Source: an uncultured Saprospiraceae bacterium (GTDB lineage: Bacteria > Bacteroidota > Bacteroidia > Chitinophagales > Saprospiraceae). From it: a stretch of 18,262 nt of DNA. Below the pieces are notes generated by a model that was not told the origin of the DNA, did no database searches, and worked only from the letters and a program-made list of their open reading frames with translations. The stretch is taken from positions 1 to 18,262 of the forward strand of contig CALLAG010000385.1 in assembly GCA_938002705.1 (NCBI GenBank), read 5' to 3'. This document shows positions 7,858 to 16,472 of the stretch, piece after piece (position 1 is the stretch's first letter; each line of letters begins with the position of its first letter). The translations under genes and the position numbers were made by a program.

Positions 7858-8571
7858 TTAATTAAGCATCGTATCAGGCATCATAAGAAAGAGCACAGTA
7901 GGTATCATATTGTGAAAAGCATGAAAATAGATACTCCAGAAGATATTATTTCTTACCCGAACATATCCCAAAAAAAGCCCAATAAGTGCCTGTGGCAGCA
8001 CCAATATAGGCGCTACGTACCAATTCTGAACATCAGAAAAATTACCTAAATGAGCCAATGCGAATATCACAACTGTCCCGTAGAAGATTAAGGGAAAAAA
8101 TCTATGATAAAATTTAGAAATAGCTGCTCGTACTCCATTAGATGATAACAATAAGACAAGAAGAGCAGCAATAAATACGAGCACAATAACCATAGGCCAT
8201 AAGGCTAATAGATCTTGCCGAAAAGCATATACTAAGCCTCCTCCTAACATAGCAGCTATAACACACAGAATAACTATAGGCTGCCTAAGGTGCCATCTGA
8301 ATATCAATTCTTCTATAATCGGTGCCATCACCACAGTCAATAATACAAATACCCACTTAGGGTAATTATTCATTAATTCGTCTATCGAGTGTTGCATATT
8401 CTCTGCACCTACGAGATACATAAGTGGAGAAGATATAAGGACTATGGAGAAGAAGATAAGTATATACATCAATGTCAAAGTCCCAAATGGCACTGGCTCA
8501 TATGACTTATAAGCATATCGAGGATTCTTTAGGAATCTGAAGAAATCTCTAATAGCAACATCTATACTCAT
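7858..8571 (-). CDS. CPBP-family intramembrane metalloprotease-like protein
   Basis: This 237-residue integral membrane protein belongs to the CPBP (CAAX protease and bacteriocin-processing, Abi) family, which cleaves substrates within the membrane. All three family motifs are visible: EELIFR (87-92), FALAH (170-174) and HAFHN (217-221), giving the Glu, His and Asn residues expected of an active site. Hydrophobic helices lie at about 31-54, 72-86, 98-115, 124-143, 162-174, 187-204 and 210-230. The start is an ATG followed by a charged cytosolic segment. A short inverted repeat lies directly upstream of the start codon. It is divergent from the uvrD-like gene and precedes lspA. Bacterial members serve in bacteriocin immunity, signalling or prenyl-protein processing; the substrate here is unknown. 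Confidence 0.88.
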   Translation of the reverse strand: MSIDVAIRDFFRFLKNPRYAYKSYEPVPFGTLTLMYILIFFSIVLISSPLMYLVGAENMQHSIDELMNNYPKWVFVLLTVVMAPIIEELIFRWHLRQPIVILCVIAAMLGGGLVYAFRQDLLALWPMVIVLVFIAALLVLLLSSNGVRAAISKFYHRFFPLIFYGTVVIFALAHLGNFSDVQNWYVAPILVLPQALIGLFLGYVRVRNNIFWSIYFHAFHNMIPTVLFLMMPDTMLN

Positions 8572-8578
8572 ATCCCAA

Positions 8579-8597
8579 AGTAGTAAAAAATACTACT
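8579..8597 (-). promoter_or_regulatory. Hairpin directly upstream of the CPBP start codon
   Basis: AGTAGTA and TACTACT (8579-8585 and 8591-8597) form a perfect 7-bp inverted repeat with a 5-base spacer. On the minus strand it ends 7 bases before the ATG, where it could fold in the leader and limit ribosome access, or act as an operator. The function is inferred from position only. Confidence 0.3.
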
Positions 8598-8712
8598 ATG
8601 GATTGTAACTACAAGACACAATGATTTAAAGCAGACATAGATTCTAAGATTTGCACATCATTTTAACCCCTGATTTTAAATCACTTCAATATAAAATAAC
8701 GAACTTTACACG

Positions 8713-10992
8713 ATGGAGAATACTGACTTATCATTTAGCTATCTTGACGATCTCAACGACATACAGAGACAAGCAGTAACGACCATAGATGGCCCAGTAA
8801 TGGTCATCGCCGGCCCAGGTTCTGGTAAGACAAGAGTATTGACTTTCAGAATCGCTCACCTTATCAAAAGTGGTGTAGCCCCATGGCAGATTCTTGCTCT
8901 GACATTTACTAATAAGGCGGCCAAAGAAATGAAAGCCCGTATAGAAGGTGTCGTAGGACAATCCGCTTACAAAGTATGGGCAGGAACATTTCACTCCATA
9001 TTCTCAAGAATATTAAGAGTAGAAGCCCATAGGATTGGCTACCCTAATGACTTTACAATATATGATACCGATGATAGTAAAAGTGTCATCAGAGAAATAA
9101 TAAAATCTCTCAGCCTCAATCCTAAAGAATATAATGTAGGTGCTGTAAGAAGCAGAATCTCAAGTGCCAAAAGTAACCTCATCACACCCAAGAACTATGG
9201 TACTAATGAAGAGCTACTCTTAGCAGATCAGATGAACAGAAGGCCTATGACTCATAAGATCTATGAGAAGTACGCCGCTAAATGCTTACGTGCTGGTGCT
9301 ATGGATTTTGATGATCTACTGTTACAGACTTTCAAGTTACTATACACTAACCCAGATAATATCAGAGCTAAGTACCAAGGACAATTCAAGTACCTCATGG
9401 TAGATGAGTTCCAGGATACTAACTTTCTGCAATACGAAATCTTGAAATTATTCAGCATCTACGAAGGCAGTAGTCATAACATATGTATCGTCGGTGATGA
9501 TGCACAGAGTATATACTCATTTAGAGGAGCGACGATAGAGAACATACTTCAGTTTGAGCAAGATTTTGAAGAAGTGAAGACTTTTAAGTTAGAGCAGAAT
9601 TATAGATCTACTAACTACATCGTACAAGCGGCTAATGAGATTATAAATCAGAATACAAGACAGATACAGAAAAAAATATGGACTGATAATAATGGAGGTC
9701 ATAAGATAAAACTTATGAAAGCCATGACCGAGAACGAAGAAGGTAAGCTTATCGCAGATACCATCATAGAACAGAAAAACAGATTCAGTCTCGCTAATAA
9801 AGACATCGCCATACTCTATAGGACTAATGCACAATCAAGAATATTCGAGGAATATCTCAGAAGAAATAATATCGCTTATAAAATATATGGAGGCATATCT
9901 TTCTATCAACGTAAGGAGATAAAAGATATCATCGCCTACTTAAGGTTATCTATCAATCATAAAGATGATGAAGCACTCAAGAGAGTCATCAACTATCCTA
10001 AGAGAGGTATAGGACAGACATCAGTCGGTAAGATCATACAGATCGCTAATGATAATGAAGTCTCTATGTGGGAATGCCTTAACAGCATAGACTTCAATGG
10101 AAGAGCTAGAAAATCTGTAGGAGAATTCGTTAATATCGTAAGAGCAAGTCAAGAAAAAGCCAAAACCTCTGATGCTTATAAGACGGCATTATTTATAGTC
10201 AAGAAGTCAGGTATCGTAGATCTATTCAAGTCAGAGAACACCTTAGAAGCTCAAGGCAGAATAGATAATATCAATGCCCTCCTAGATGGTATCCAAGAAT
10301 TTACAGAAGACGATATATTAGAAGAAGGAGAGAATATCGATAATCAAGAAAGAACATTATCTAATTTCCTACAGACGATATCCCTGATGACAGATCAGGA
10401 TAAGAAAGAGGAGAATGTAGATTCTGTGACCATGATGTCAGTGCATGCAGCTAAGGGTCTAGAGTATAAGTCTGTATTCGTCGTAGGTATGGAGGAGAAC
10501 TTATTTCCTTCTTACATGTCATTGTCCTCACCAGATCAGCTTGAAGAAGAACGCCGCCTCTTCTATGTCGCTATCACAAGAGCAGAAGCTCATATCTGTC
10601 TATCATTCGCTAATAGTCGCTACCAGTACGGTAATGTCCGCTTCAACGATCCGAGTCGCTTCTTAGAAGAGATCTCTGACGATATCATAGAAGCTAATAT
10701 CACTATGAAAGCCAAGCCAGAATTTGGCCCTCCTAAGAAACTGATGGGCAACTTCAAGAAACTCGGTGAGAGTAAGCCTAAAGCACTATCCGTAGATGCC
10801 AATGATTTCAAACCTAATGCCGCTTCAGAAATTAAAGTAGGTCAACAGATCTTACATCTTAAGTTTGGCCAAGGAGAAGTACTCTCCATCGATGAGAGAA
10901 ATGTCGCAACTATAAGATTCAGTAGTGCTATAGATAGTCCTGAGAAGAGGATAATGCTGCAGTATGCAAGGTTACAGATATTGGAGAGTTAG
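8713..10992 (+). CDS. uvrD: UvrD/PcrA-type ATP-dependent DNA helicase
   Basis: This 759-residue superfamily 1A 3'-5' helicase should act in nucleotide-excision and mismatch repair and in clearing stalled forks. Motifs in order: Q motif near LNDIQRQAV (14-22), Walker A AGPGSGKT (33-40), LTFTNKAAKEM (63-73), GTFHSI, Walker B VDEFQDTN (230-237), GDDAQSIYSFRGA (261-273), LEQNYRST, SVHAAKGLEYKSVFV (about 576-590), and VAITRA (619-624). The C-terminus (about 708-757) contains KFGQGEVLSID, the Tudor-like domain that PcrA and UvrD use to bind RNA polymerase and repair partners. Length and order are complete, with no disruption. The ATG start is given because the helicase domain begins within 15 residues. 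It is divergent from the CPBP gene and convergent with the glycosyltransferase. PcrA and UvrD cannot be told apart from motifs alone. Confidence 0.95.
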   Translation: MENTDLSFSYLDDLNDIQRQAVTTIDGPVMVIAGPGSGKTRVLTFRIAHLIKSGVAPWQILALTFTNKAAKEMKARIEGVVGQSAYKVWAGTFHSIFSRILRVEAHRIGYPNDFTIYDTDDSKSVIREIIKSLSLNPKEYNVGAVRSRISSAKSNLITPKNYGTNEELLLADQMNRRPMTHKIYEKYAAKCLRAGAMDFDDLLLQTFKLLYTNPDNIRAKYQGQFKYLMVDEFQDTNFLQYEILKLFSIYEGSSHNICIVGDDAQSIYSFRGATIENILQFEQDFEEVKTFKLEQNYRSTNYIVQAANEIINQNTRQIQKKIWTDNNGGHKIKLMKAMTENEEGKLIADTIIEQKNRFSLANKDIAILYRTNAQSRIFEEYLRRNNIAYKIYGGISFYQRKEIKDIIAYLRLSINHKDDEALKRVINYPKRGIGQTSVGKIIQIANDNEVSMWECLNSIDFNGRARKSVGEFVNIVRASQEKAKTSDAYKTALFIVKKSGIVDLFKSENTLEAQGRIDNINALLDGIQEFTEDDILEEGENIDNQERTLSNFLQTISLMTDQDKKEENVDSVTMMSVHAAKGLEYKSVFVVGMEENLFPSYMSLSSPDQLEEERRLFYVAITRAEAHICLSFANSRYQYGNVRFNDPSRFLEEISDDIIEANITMKAKPEFGPPKKLMGNFKKLGESKPKALSVDANDFKPNAASEIKVGQQILHLKFGQGEVLSIDERNVATIRFSSAIDSPEKRIMLQYARLQILES

Positions 10993-10997
10993 GGTAT

Positions 10998-11022
10998 AAT
11001 GGTTAATGGTTAATGGTTAATG
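10998..11022. repeat. Heptanucleotide tandem repeat (AATGGTT)n
   Basis: AATGGTT is repeated three times and followed by a further AATG, giving 3.6 copies in the 46-base gap between the convergent uvrD-like and glycosyltransferase genes. Copies are identical, which points to recent slippage or insertion of an intergenic heptamer repeat. Confidence 0.8.
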
Positions 11023-11038
11023 TGATGCTAAAGAAAAT

Positions 11039-12238
11039 CTATAGTCTTGATGTCCGCTCCCAAGTCCCTTTATTAACTCCTTTCATATACTTAAATAATC
11101 CTGCGAGCAATGCTACGTTCATCAGGTTGAAGTAGCTGATACTCCTTAATAATTTGAGATGAAAGCCCAGCTTAGATAGCAAGAAGTCTAACAGTGGTAT
11201 GACTATAAACCATACAACTAAGCAAGCTAATAGAACTGTATAAATAGCTATAGACTTGTATGCTAAAAACAAACTGATAACAACGATCAAAACCATCAGT
11301 AATGGGCCTATCCATCTTATCAGCTTATGAGATATCAATGATGCACCTAACGAAGTGAATGGATTAAATAATCCTTTGAAGTGAAAGAAATTTTGAAAGT
11401 TACCAGCTGCGATTCTTTTCTTCCTTTTGTATTCTTGTGATAAGTGATGTGTTACCGGTTCTCTACAGATAGCATTAAGTTCATTAATAGCTAACTTACC
11501 TGATGAGAATACCTGCATAGCAAGATAGAAGTCATCAACTAAGTAATGACTCGGGACAGGTTGGAATAATTCTGATCGTAAGGCATAACATCCACCGAAG
11601 GGTCCTATCATCTTTTTAGTTACAATACTTTCATGATGCTTAAGTCTGACCTCACCATTGAGGTATGTATTTTCGGAATTAGATATGCCGTCCTCTTTGA
11701 TACCTGAGTATGTCATATGTGCATCGACAAGGCCGATCTTAATATTCTTAAAGTGCTGGACTAATTCGGTCACAACATTGGCGTTAAGCATCACATTAGC
11801 ATCTGTCAGTAGATAGACGTGATCATCGGATTGACTATGTTTTTCTTTGACGTGGAGATGTAAGTCATTTATAACAGAAGGCTTTCCTCTTCTTTCTACA
11901 TAGGGTAAGTAATGAAGATTGGTATAACGACTTGACAACTCTATCATAATATCATCAGTCTTATCAGATGAGGCGTCAGAACCCACATATATATCTATAG
12001 TCCCATTATAATCTTGTGTCAGTAAGGTCATTACTTTATCAGCGAGATATTTCTCTTCGTTATATACTGACATTAATACAGAGACTCTTGGCAGAGCATC
12101 ATCAGAGTTGTATACGATGTCATTCTTAGCATACTTCTGCGCAAGAATAGACATCAACAGAGGATAGCCCACATAGCTCCAGAATAGCGAGCATATACAC
12201 ACCCAGAAGAGAATATTAAGAAGCAAATAGTCCGGCAT
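11039..12238 (-). CDS. Membrane-bound family 2 glycosyltransferase
   Basis: This is a 399-residue GT-A fold glycosyltransferase anchored in the inner membrane. A helix at about 6-28 precedes the catalytic domain: PRVSVLMSVYNEE (50-62), nucleotide-sugar motif GSDASSDKTDD (86-96), DxD-like TDAN (145-148), and acceptor or base motif VDDFYLA (234-240). KRKKRIAAGNFQNF (271-284) occupies the place of the Q/RxxRW motif of processive synthases, in altered form. Two or three C-terminal helices (about 309-327, 331-355, 366-383) would form a channel or anchor. Such enzymes make exopolysaccharide or lipid-linked sugars; donor and product cannot be told. It begins 81 bases after the CHAT gene on the same strand, so it could be the last gene of that operon or be transcribed separately. 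Confidence 0.87.
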   Translation of the reverse strand: MPDYLLLNILFWVCICSLFWSYVGYPLLMSILAQKYAKNDIVYNSDDALPRVSVLMSVYNEEKYLADKVMTLLTQDYNGTIDIYVGSDASSDKTDDIMIELSSRYTNLHYLPYVERRGKPSVINDLHLHVKEKHSQSDDHVYLLTDANVMLNANVVTELVQHFKNIKIGLVDAHMTYSGIKEDGISNSENTYLNGEVRLKHHESIVTKKMIGPFGGCYALRSELFQPVPSHYLVDDFYLAMQVFSSGKLAINELNAICREPVTHHLSQEYKRKKRIAAGNFQNFFHFKGLFNPFTSLGASLISHKLIRWIGPLLMVLIVVISLFLAYKSIAIYTVLLACLVVWFIVIPLLDFLLSKLGFHLKLLRSISYFNLMNVALLAGLFKYMKGVNKGTWERTSRL

Positions 12239-12319
12239 ACCTTATTAATACAAATCAAACATTGATGTGATTCTAAAAATGTAAAAATAGGATTAAATCA
12301 ACCAAGAAATGCAAGAAAA

Positions 12320-15112
12320 CTAAGGTCGTAATCTATAGAGTAGAAAGGCCAGAAAGAGAAGTCCAAAAAACGAAGCTAAAATCATAGGGACCGTAGAATC
12401 GAAATTAGTATGTAATGGATCGGGATTACCGATACATACTAATGGTGCCCAGTGATATGGAGATTTGTAAGGATTATTTTTTATAAACTCAATTTTAGCT
12501 GATCGCAATGCCGCTGGTTTTGATTTTGTAGATTTCAGATTCTTATAGAAGTCTTGGAATATTGTATAACCAGAGACTTCGTTAAGATTCCAGAGGCTTC
12601 CTACCACTGCTGATGCATCAGCAAATAAGAATGCCCGTGCAAGGCTATTGATACCTTCACCAGACTGATAGTTACCATCCGTACTCTTACAAGAACTGAG
12701 TGATACCAGTGACGCATTAAGGTGTAGTTTGTATATTTCATTGAGAGAAATCATAGAATCCTGGAATGCTATCCATGGTTGCTTAGTATCCTTATCTAAG
12801 CCACTATGCGATGAGAAATGTATAACATCATATTGCTCACTATGCAATAAGAAATTCTCAATAGACGCCTCATTATTCTCCAGTACTTTAGATTTGACAA
12901 CATGCTTGAGACTATTGATTTCATCTTTACTTTGTGTGAGTGATGTCAGGCCCATCGCATCAAATCTCTCAGGACATACCATTAATAAGTTATTGAATTT
13001 ATTCTCAGATTTTAGTTTCTTATTACGGAGTACTGAGACAGAATTAGCATAACCTATCACATGATCTAATATCATATAATGTGGATGCCCGCCTGTGGTA
13101 TCTGAGACTAATAAGTCAAATGGAATAAAATCTATCTTACCATCGCCTATCACAATCGTATTCTTTCTCCTATGCTCTATAGGTGCCACTAGTCGATTAT
13201 ATAATGAATGCGAGATATCGATAAACTTCTTGTAAGAAGACATGTACTCAAGACTATCTTTATTATTGACTAATCTCAATAGGGCATCTACCTCTGTATC
13301 AAAATTTTCTGGATTAGCCTGATGTAGTAATTCTGAAGTCGTTGATGTTATATTAATAGTATAAAGACTATCTGGTGTACGGTGGTACATAATGAGATTA
13401 GTAGAATCATCCAATATTGAATTCTGTATTTCAACAATATTTGGTGGTTCATTATCAAACTTATAAGCATAGTATGCGGGATACTCGACTCTCAATGAAT
13501 CTAAGAATTCGTTGTACTGGTTATAATAATATGGCTTATCATCACTATTAGTAGAGATGAGTTCTCTAAGTTTCCTTTCTCTTATCGAAAGATATTCAGG
13601 AACTAACTTAAGAGCATCCTTATGATTAAGCTCATCCAGCAGGAGTATAGACTTACTCTTCTCTACATAATACAAGACCTTATTAATATCTCCTAGCCAT
13701 TCTGATAATTCTATAGCGGTATTATATCTCACACGTGTATTCTTCCTCCAGAATATCTTCGTATCCTGATCTGACATCTCCTCTCGCATATTATCTATAA
13801 GGTCTATCACCTTACTCTGACTTCTCTCCGCTCTTACTATATCGTCAGGATCTCTCCCTACAGAGAGATACTTATGTGCATAGGACAAAGCGATATCTTG
13901 ATAAGACTTTATACATCTCCACTTATGATTCATACCATAGAGATCTGACTGACGTACATCCTCGATAGGGTCAACAAGATTAGGTTGATTAAGAAAACAT
14001 CTAATCGCTTCCTTATGATAGTATATTCCTTTATTGATATCATAGCTCAGTGACAAAGTATCTTCTGGATAAGCTCTATAGTTAACGTTAAAGCGGCTTA
14101 TATACTTGTAAGCAAAATTAGCATATAACGTACCCATACCTGGGTCGTAATCTTTATTATAGAATTTGCGAGCCTTTGATATAGCTATCTCAGAATATTC
14201 TAATGCTTTTGTATAGTTTCCTATTTTGGCATATAGATTACTTAATGAGCTATAGTTATAGGCCAGTCCTCTGTCTTTTAATTCGTCATCCGATTGTTCT
14301 ATTAATTTGATGCCCTGCTTATATAATGTAATGGCTTCAGCATATGCTTCGACATTTCTTTTATCACGTCTTTTTACATCCTCACCTCTTTGCTTGAGCC
14401 ATCCTCTATATGCTAATACCCCACCTTTGAATATTTGTAAGTTATTATCATTAGCTATTTGGGATATCTTATCAAGTAAGGCATAGACATCATCCATCTC
14501 ACCTAACCTTACATGGCCTGAGAACTTATTACTATAAGCTAAGCATAAGTCCGATGGTGTCTTAGCTACCTCTATAGCATAGTCAGCATATTTTTTTTGG
14601 AGATTGTACTTGCCTTGTTCGTGATAAGCATTACATAGACCGATGTAGTTTTCTGCATAGGAATGATCGGGAATCTGTCGCTTGACTTCTAAGCTTTTGA
14701 GATGGTATTCTTCTGACTTATTAGAAGATGATAACCACTTATGGATAGTACCTAATCGCGTATAAATCTCAGCCAGAATATGCAGATCGTTATGGTATTC
14801 TGCGACCTTGAGCTCTAGTTGCTTATAGTCTAAGGCAGAGCTGAAATCTCTGAGATCATAATGCATCCGACTTAATTCCTTGTAGACCTTAGCAGTAGTG
14901 GTATCTGTGGAAGTAAAGTTAGTCTCGCATAGATCGAGCAACCTTAAGAGATCATCTCTTAACTTATCGTTATTGTTTTTATACTCGTCCCAATTTTCCT
15001 TAAGTTCAGTTAGGTCTTTTTCTATGTAGAATCGGATACCATCGTTGAGACTATAAGCCTCAGTTATAGTCAATAGCAATAAGCCAACAATGAGTATCCT
15101 AATAGGCTTCAC
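12320..15112 (-). CDS. TPR-CHAT caspase-like protease, exported and tail-anchored
   Basis: This 930-residue protein has a signal peptide (residues 1-20), about ten TPR-type helical repeats (roughly 70-500), a linker (about 500-625), a CHAT domain (about 628-895) and a C-terminal membrane helix (about 909-926) with only a short basic tail (RLRP). CHAT is the caspase/separase-related Cys protease fold; the His-Cys dyad is intact as H769 in IHFSSHSG and C808 in SLSSCKS, and GEGINSLARAFLFADASAVVGSLW (818-841 region) is the family's conserved core. The predicted topology places TPR and CHAT outside the cytoplasm. The start is a GTG: no ATG lies in frame between it and the anti-sigma stop codon 42 bases upstream, and the GTG directly precedes the signal peptide. 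It is the third gene after sigma and anti-sigma, so it may sense something through its TPRs and cleave a partner. Substrate is unknown. Confidence 0.9.
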   Translation of the reverse strand: MKPIRILIVGLLLLTITEAYSLNDGIRFYIEKDLTELKENWDEYKNNNDKLRDDLLRLLDLCETNFTSTDTTTAKVYKELSRMHYDLRDFSSALDYKQLELKVAEYHNDLHILAEIYTRLGTIHKWLSSSNKSEEYHLKSLEVKRQIPDHSYAENYIGLCNAYHEQGKYNLQKKYADYAIEVAKTPSDLCLAYSNKFSGHVRLGEMDDVYALLDKISQIANDNNLQIFKGGVLAYRGWLKQRGEDVKRRDKRNVEAYAEAITLYKQGIKLIEQSDDELKDRGLAYNYSSLSNLYAKIGNYTKALEYSEIAISKARKFYNKDYDPGMGTLYANFAYKYISRFNVNYRAYPEDTLSLSYDINKGIYYHKEAIRCFLNQPNLVDPIEDVRQSDLYGMNHKWRCIKSYQDIALSYAHKYLSVGRDPDDIVRAERSQSKVIDLIDNMREEMSDQDTKIFWRKNTRVRYNTAIELSEWLGDINKVLYYVEKSKSILLLDELNHKDALKLVPEYLSIRERKLRELISTNSDDKPYYYNQYNEFLDSLRVEYPAYYAYKFDNEPPNIVEIQNSILDDSTNLIMYHRTPDSLYTINITSTTSELLHQANPENFDTEVDALLRLVNNKDSLEYMSSYKKFIDISHSLYNRLVAPIEHRRKNTIVIGDGKIDFIPFDLLVSDTTGGHPHYMILDHVIGYANSVSVLRNKKLKSENKFNNLLMVCPERFDAMGLTSLTQSKDEINSLKHVVKSKVLENNEASIENFLLHSEQYDVIHFSSHSGLDKDTKQPWIAFQDSMISLNEIYKLHLNASLVSLSSCKSTDGNYQSGEGINSLARAFLFADASAVVGSLWNLNEVSGYTIFQDFYKNLKSTKSKPAALRSAKIEFIKNNPYKSPYHWAPLVCIGNPDPLHTNFDSTVPMILASFFGLLFLAFLLYRLRP

Positions 15113-15154
15113 TTCGTATATGAAATTGTAGTAGATGTCTATAAAAAAAAGTAA

Positions 15155-15874
15155 TTACTTCAAGTCATCCAAAATACCAGAGACCTTGTCATAATTATAT
15201 GATTGTTCGGATTGTATTTCCCTAAGTATAGTCTTGGCTTTTTCTCTTTGGCCTTGCTTTATGTAATTAATAGCTGTGTACCACTTATATTTTTTGACTC
15301 TTGGATTCAACTTCTCTATCTGGAGAAAGACATTATGAGCGTCAGAGAATTTTTGCATTTCCATAAGTGATATGCCTTTAGCTAGAATGGCGTCTAAGTC
15401 TGCGGGATAAGATTGTAGGTAACTTAGGATATATGGGTACGCTGACTTGTATTCCTTAGAATTATAGAGATCTTGCATCACCCTTATGTCTTTGAAATTG
15501 CTGCCATCTTTAGTCACAATCTCAAGTGGCTCTATCATAGCCATAGCCCTATAGGCTTGACTATCAGACTCTTGATTAAGCGTCTTAAAGAACATAAACA
15601 ACAAGCCTGCTGCTATTAAGAATAATAGTAAAAACTTAACTAATGCCCCCTTGGGCTTATGATCTCGTCTTATAGTATCGAGAGATGCTCTTAGGTCAGA
15701 TTCTTGGGTTGAGAATTCTTGAAAATCATTTAATTCTCTGATAAGATTAACCTCAATATTCAATTCTTCATTCTGCTGTAGAATCGATTCAAACAACTCA
15801 GAAGCTTCCATATCCATATTACCGGACAGGTAGTTGTCTATGAGATCATATTTGTTGTCTTCTGTAATTTTCAT
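15155..15874 (-). CDS. Membrane anti-sigma-like protein with extracytoplasmic TPRs
   Basis: This 239-residue single-pass protein looks like a Bacteroidota anti-sigma factor without the zinc site. Residues 8-50 (LIDNYLSGNMDMEASELFES and following) match the helical N-terminal sigma-binding segment typical of these proteins and would be cytoplasmic. A basic KPK (73-75) precedes the membrane helix (about 79-97), and residues 130-230 form two or three TPR-like helical pairs on the outer side. Its ATG overlaps the sigma stop codon in ATGA, so translation is probably coupled and the products made in balance. The TPR domain faces the same side as the CHAT protease encoded next. No HxxxCxxC zinc motif is present. 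An alternative is a general TPR scaffold, but the coupling to sigma argues for a regulator. Confidence 0.78.
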   Translation of the reverse strand: MKITEDNKYDLIDNYLSGNMDMEASELFESILQQNEELNIEVNLIRELNDFQEFSTQESDLRASLDTIRRDHKPKGALVKFLLLFLIAAGLLFMFFKTLNQESDSQAYRAMAMIEPLEIVTKDGSNFKDIRVMQDLYNSKEYKSAYPYILSYLQSYPADLDAILAKGISLMEMQKFSDAHNVFLQIEKLNPRVKKYKWYTAINYIKQGQREKAKTILREIQSEQSYNYDKVSGILDDLK

Positions 15875-16431
15875 AATAAACCTTTAAACGAGGCATCACT
15901 TTGTATCAATGCGATTAATTTCTTCTGGCACTGATGTTTTTTCTGTTTTGCAGCGTTTTCACTTGATAAATTTAACTTTAGCGATATATCTTTCAATGAG
16001 TTTTGGTCAAAAAATAATTCTAAAATCTGCCTACATCCTGGCGAAAGCTCAGACATCTTAGCTTTATATAGTCGATATCTTTCTAACTGATGGAAATCTG
16101 CCTCTATGTCGTCTGCACTTCTTAATGTATTATGTTCTTCAATAGTTAGTTCTTTATTATACTTTTTTTTAGATAAATTATAGTATTTAAACTTACTCAC
16201 ACTGACTAAATAGGTATAAAATGAGCTACTTAGCACAAAATCGGGCTTTCTAGCCTTAGAAAGTATGACTATTAATGACTCTTGGAATATCTCCCATGCA
16301 TTATCCTTGCTACATCCCATACCTTTAAGAATAGCTTCTACCTTAGGTAAAAACTCATTATATATGGTTTTTATGCCTTTCTGGTCATTACTTAGCAGGT
16401 AATTAAGATATATATCCTTATGATTGGTCAT
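15871..16431 (-). CDS. ECF-type RNA polymerase sigma factor
   Basis: This is a 186-residue sigma-70 family protein of the group IV (ECF) size. Sigma region 2 covers about 18-88, with AWEIFQESLIVIL (45-57) as the core-binding helix and SSFYTYLVSVSKFKYYN (69-85) as the -10 contact region. Region 4 covers about 125-178, with LSPGCRQILELFF (129-141) and the helix-turn-helix SLKDISLKLNLSSENAAKQK (145-164). There is no region 1.1 or 3. A longer frame begins at TTG 12 bases upstream (16443); I prefer the ATG at 16431 because the extra residues match nothing in the family. The gene overlaps the anti-sigma gene by 4 bases. A promoter-like site lies at 16460-16488. It probably directs its own operon and a small regulon. 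Confidence 0.87.
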   Translation of the reverse strand: MTNHKDIYLNYLLSNDQKGIKTIYNEFLPKVEAILKGMGCSKDNAWEIFQESLIVILSKARKPDFVLSSSFYTYLVSVSKFKYYNLSKKKYNKELTIEEHNTLRSADDIEADFHQLERYRLYKAKMSELSPGCRQILELFFDQNSLKDISLKLNLSSENAAKQKKHQCQKKLIALIQSDASFKGLL

Positions 16432-16454
16432 TCTAATGGTCAAAATAATAAATA

Positions 16455-16472
16455 AATATCAATCTTAGCTTA
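16455..16472. repeat. 18-bp direct repeat, copy 1
   Basis: AATATCAATCTTAGCTTA occurs here and, identically, at 17587-17604. The two copies bracket the DUF1016 nuclease gene 1132 bases apart and are both upstream of minus-strand genes. Weaker similarity continues to the right of each copy: another TATCAA 25 or 26 bases from the first, then ATGGC. Confidence 0.9.

Noticed and set aside
12729..13052. 107-residue plus-strand open frame inside the CHAT gene
   Set aside because: It is antisense to the conserved CHAT catalytic core; its openness follows from the constraint on the real gene.
12320..16431. Type III-E CRISPR (Craspase) locus
   Set aside because: Only the TPR-CHAT and sigma logic is shared; there is no Cas7-11, Cas1 or CRISPR repeat, and the CHAT protein here has a signal peptide.
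16429..16443. TTG start for the sigma factor
   Set aside because: An ATG lies four codons downstream in frame and better fits ECF sigma N-termini and the promoter-like site.
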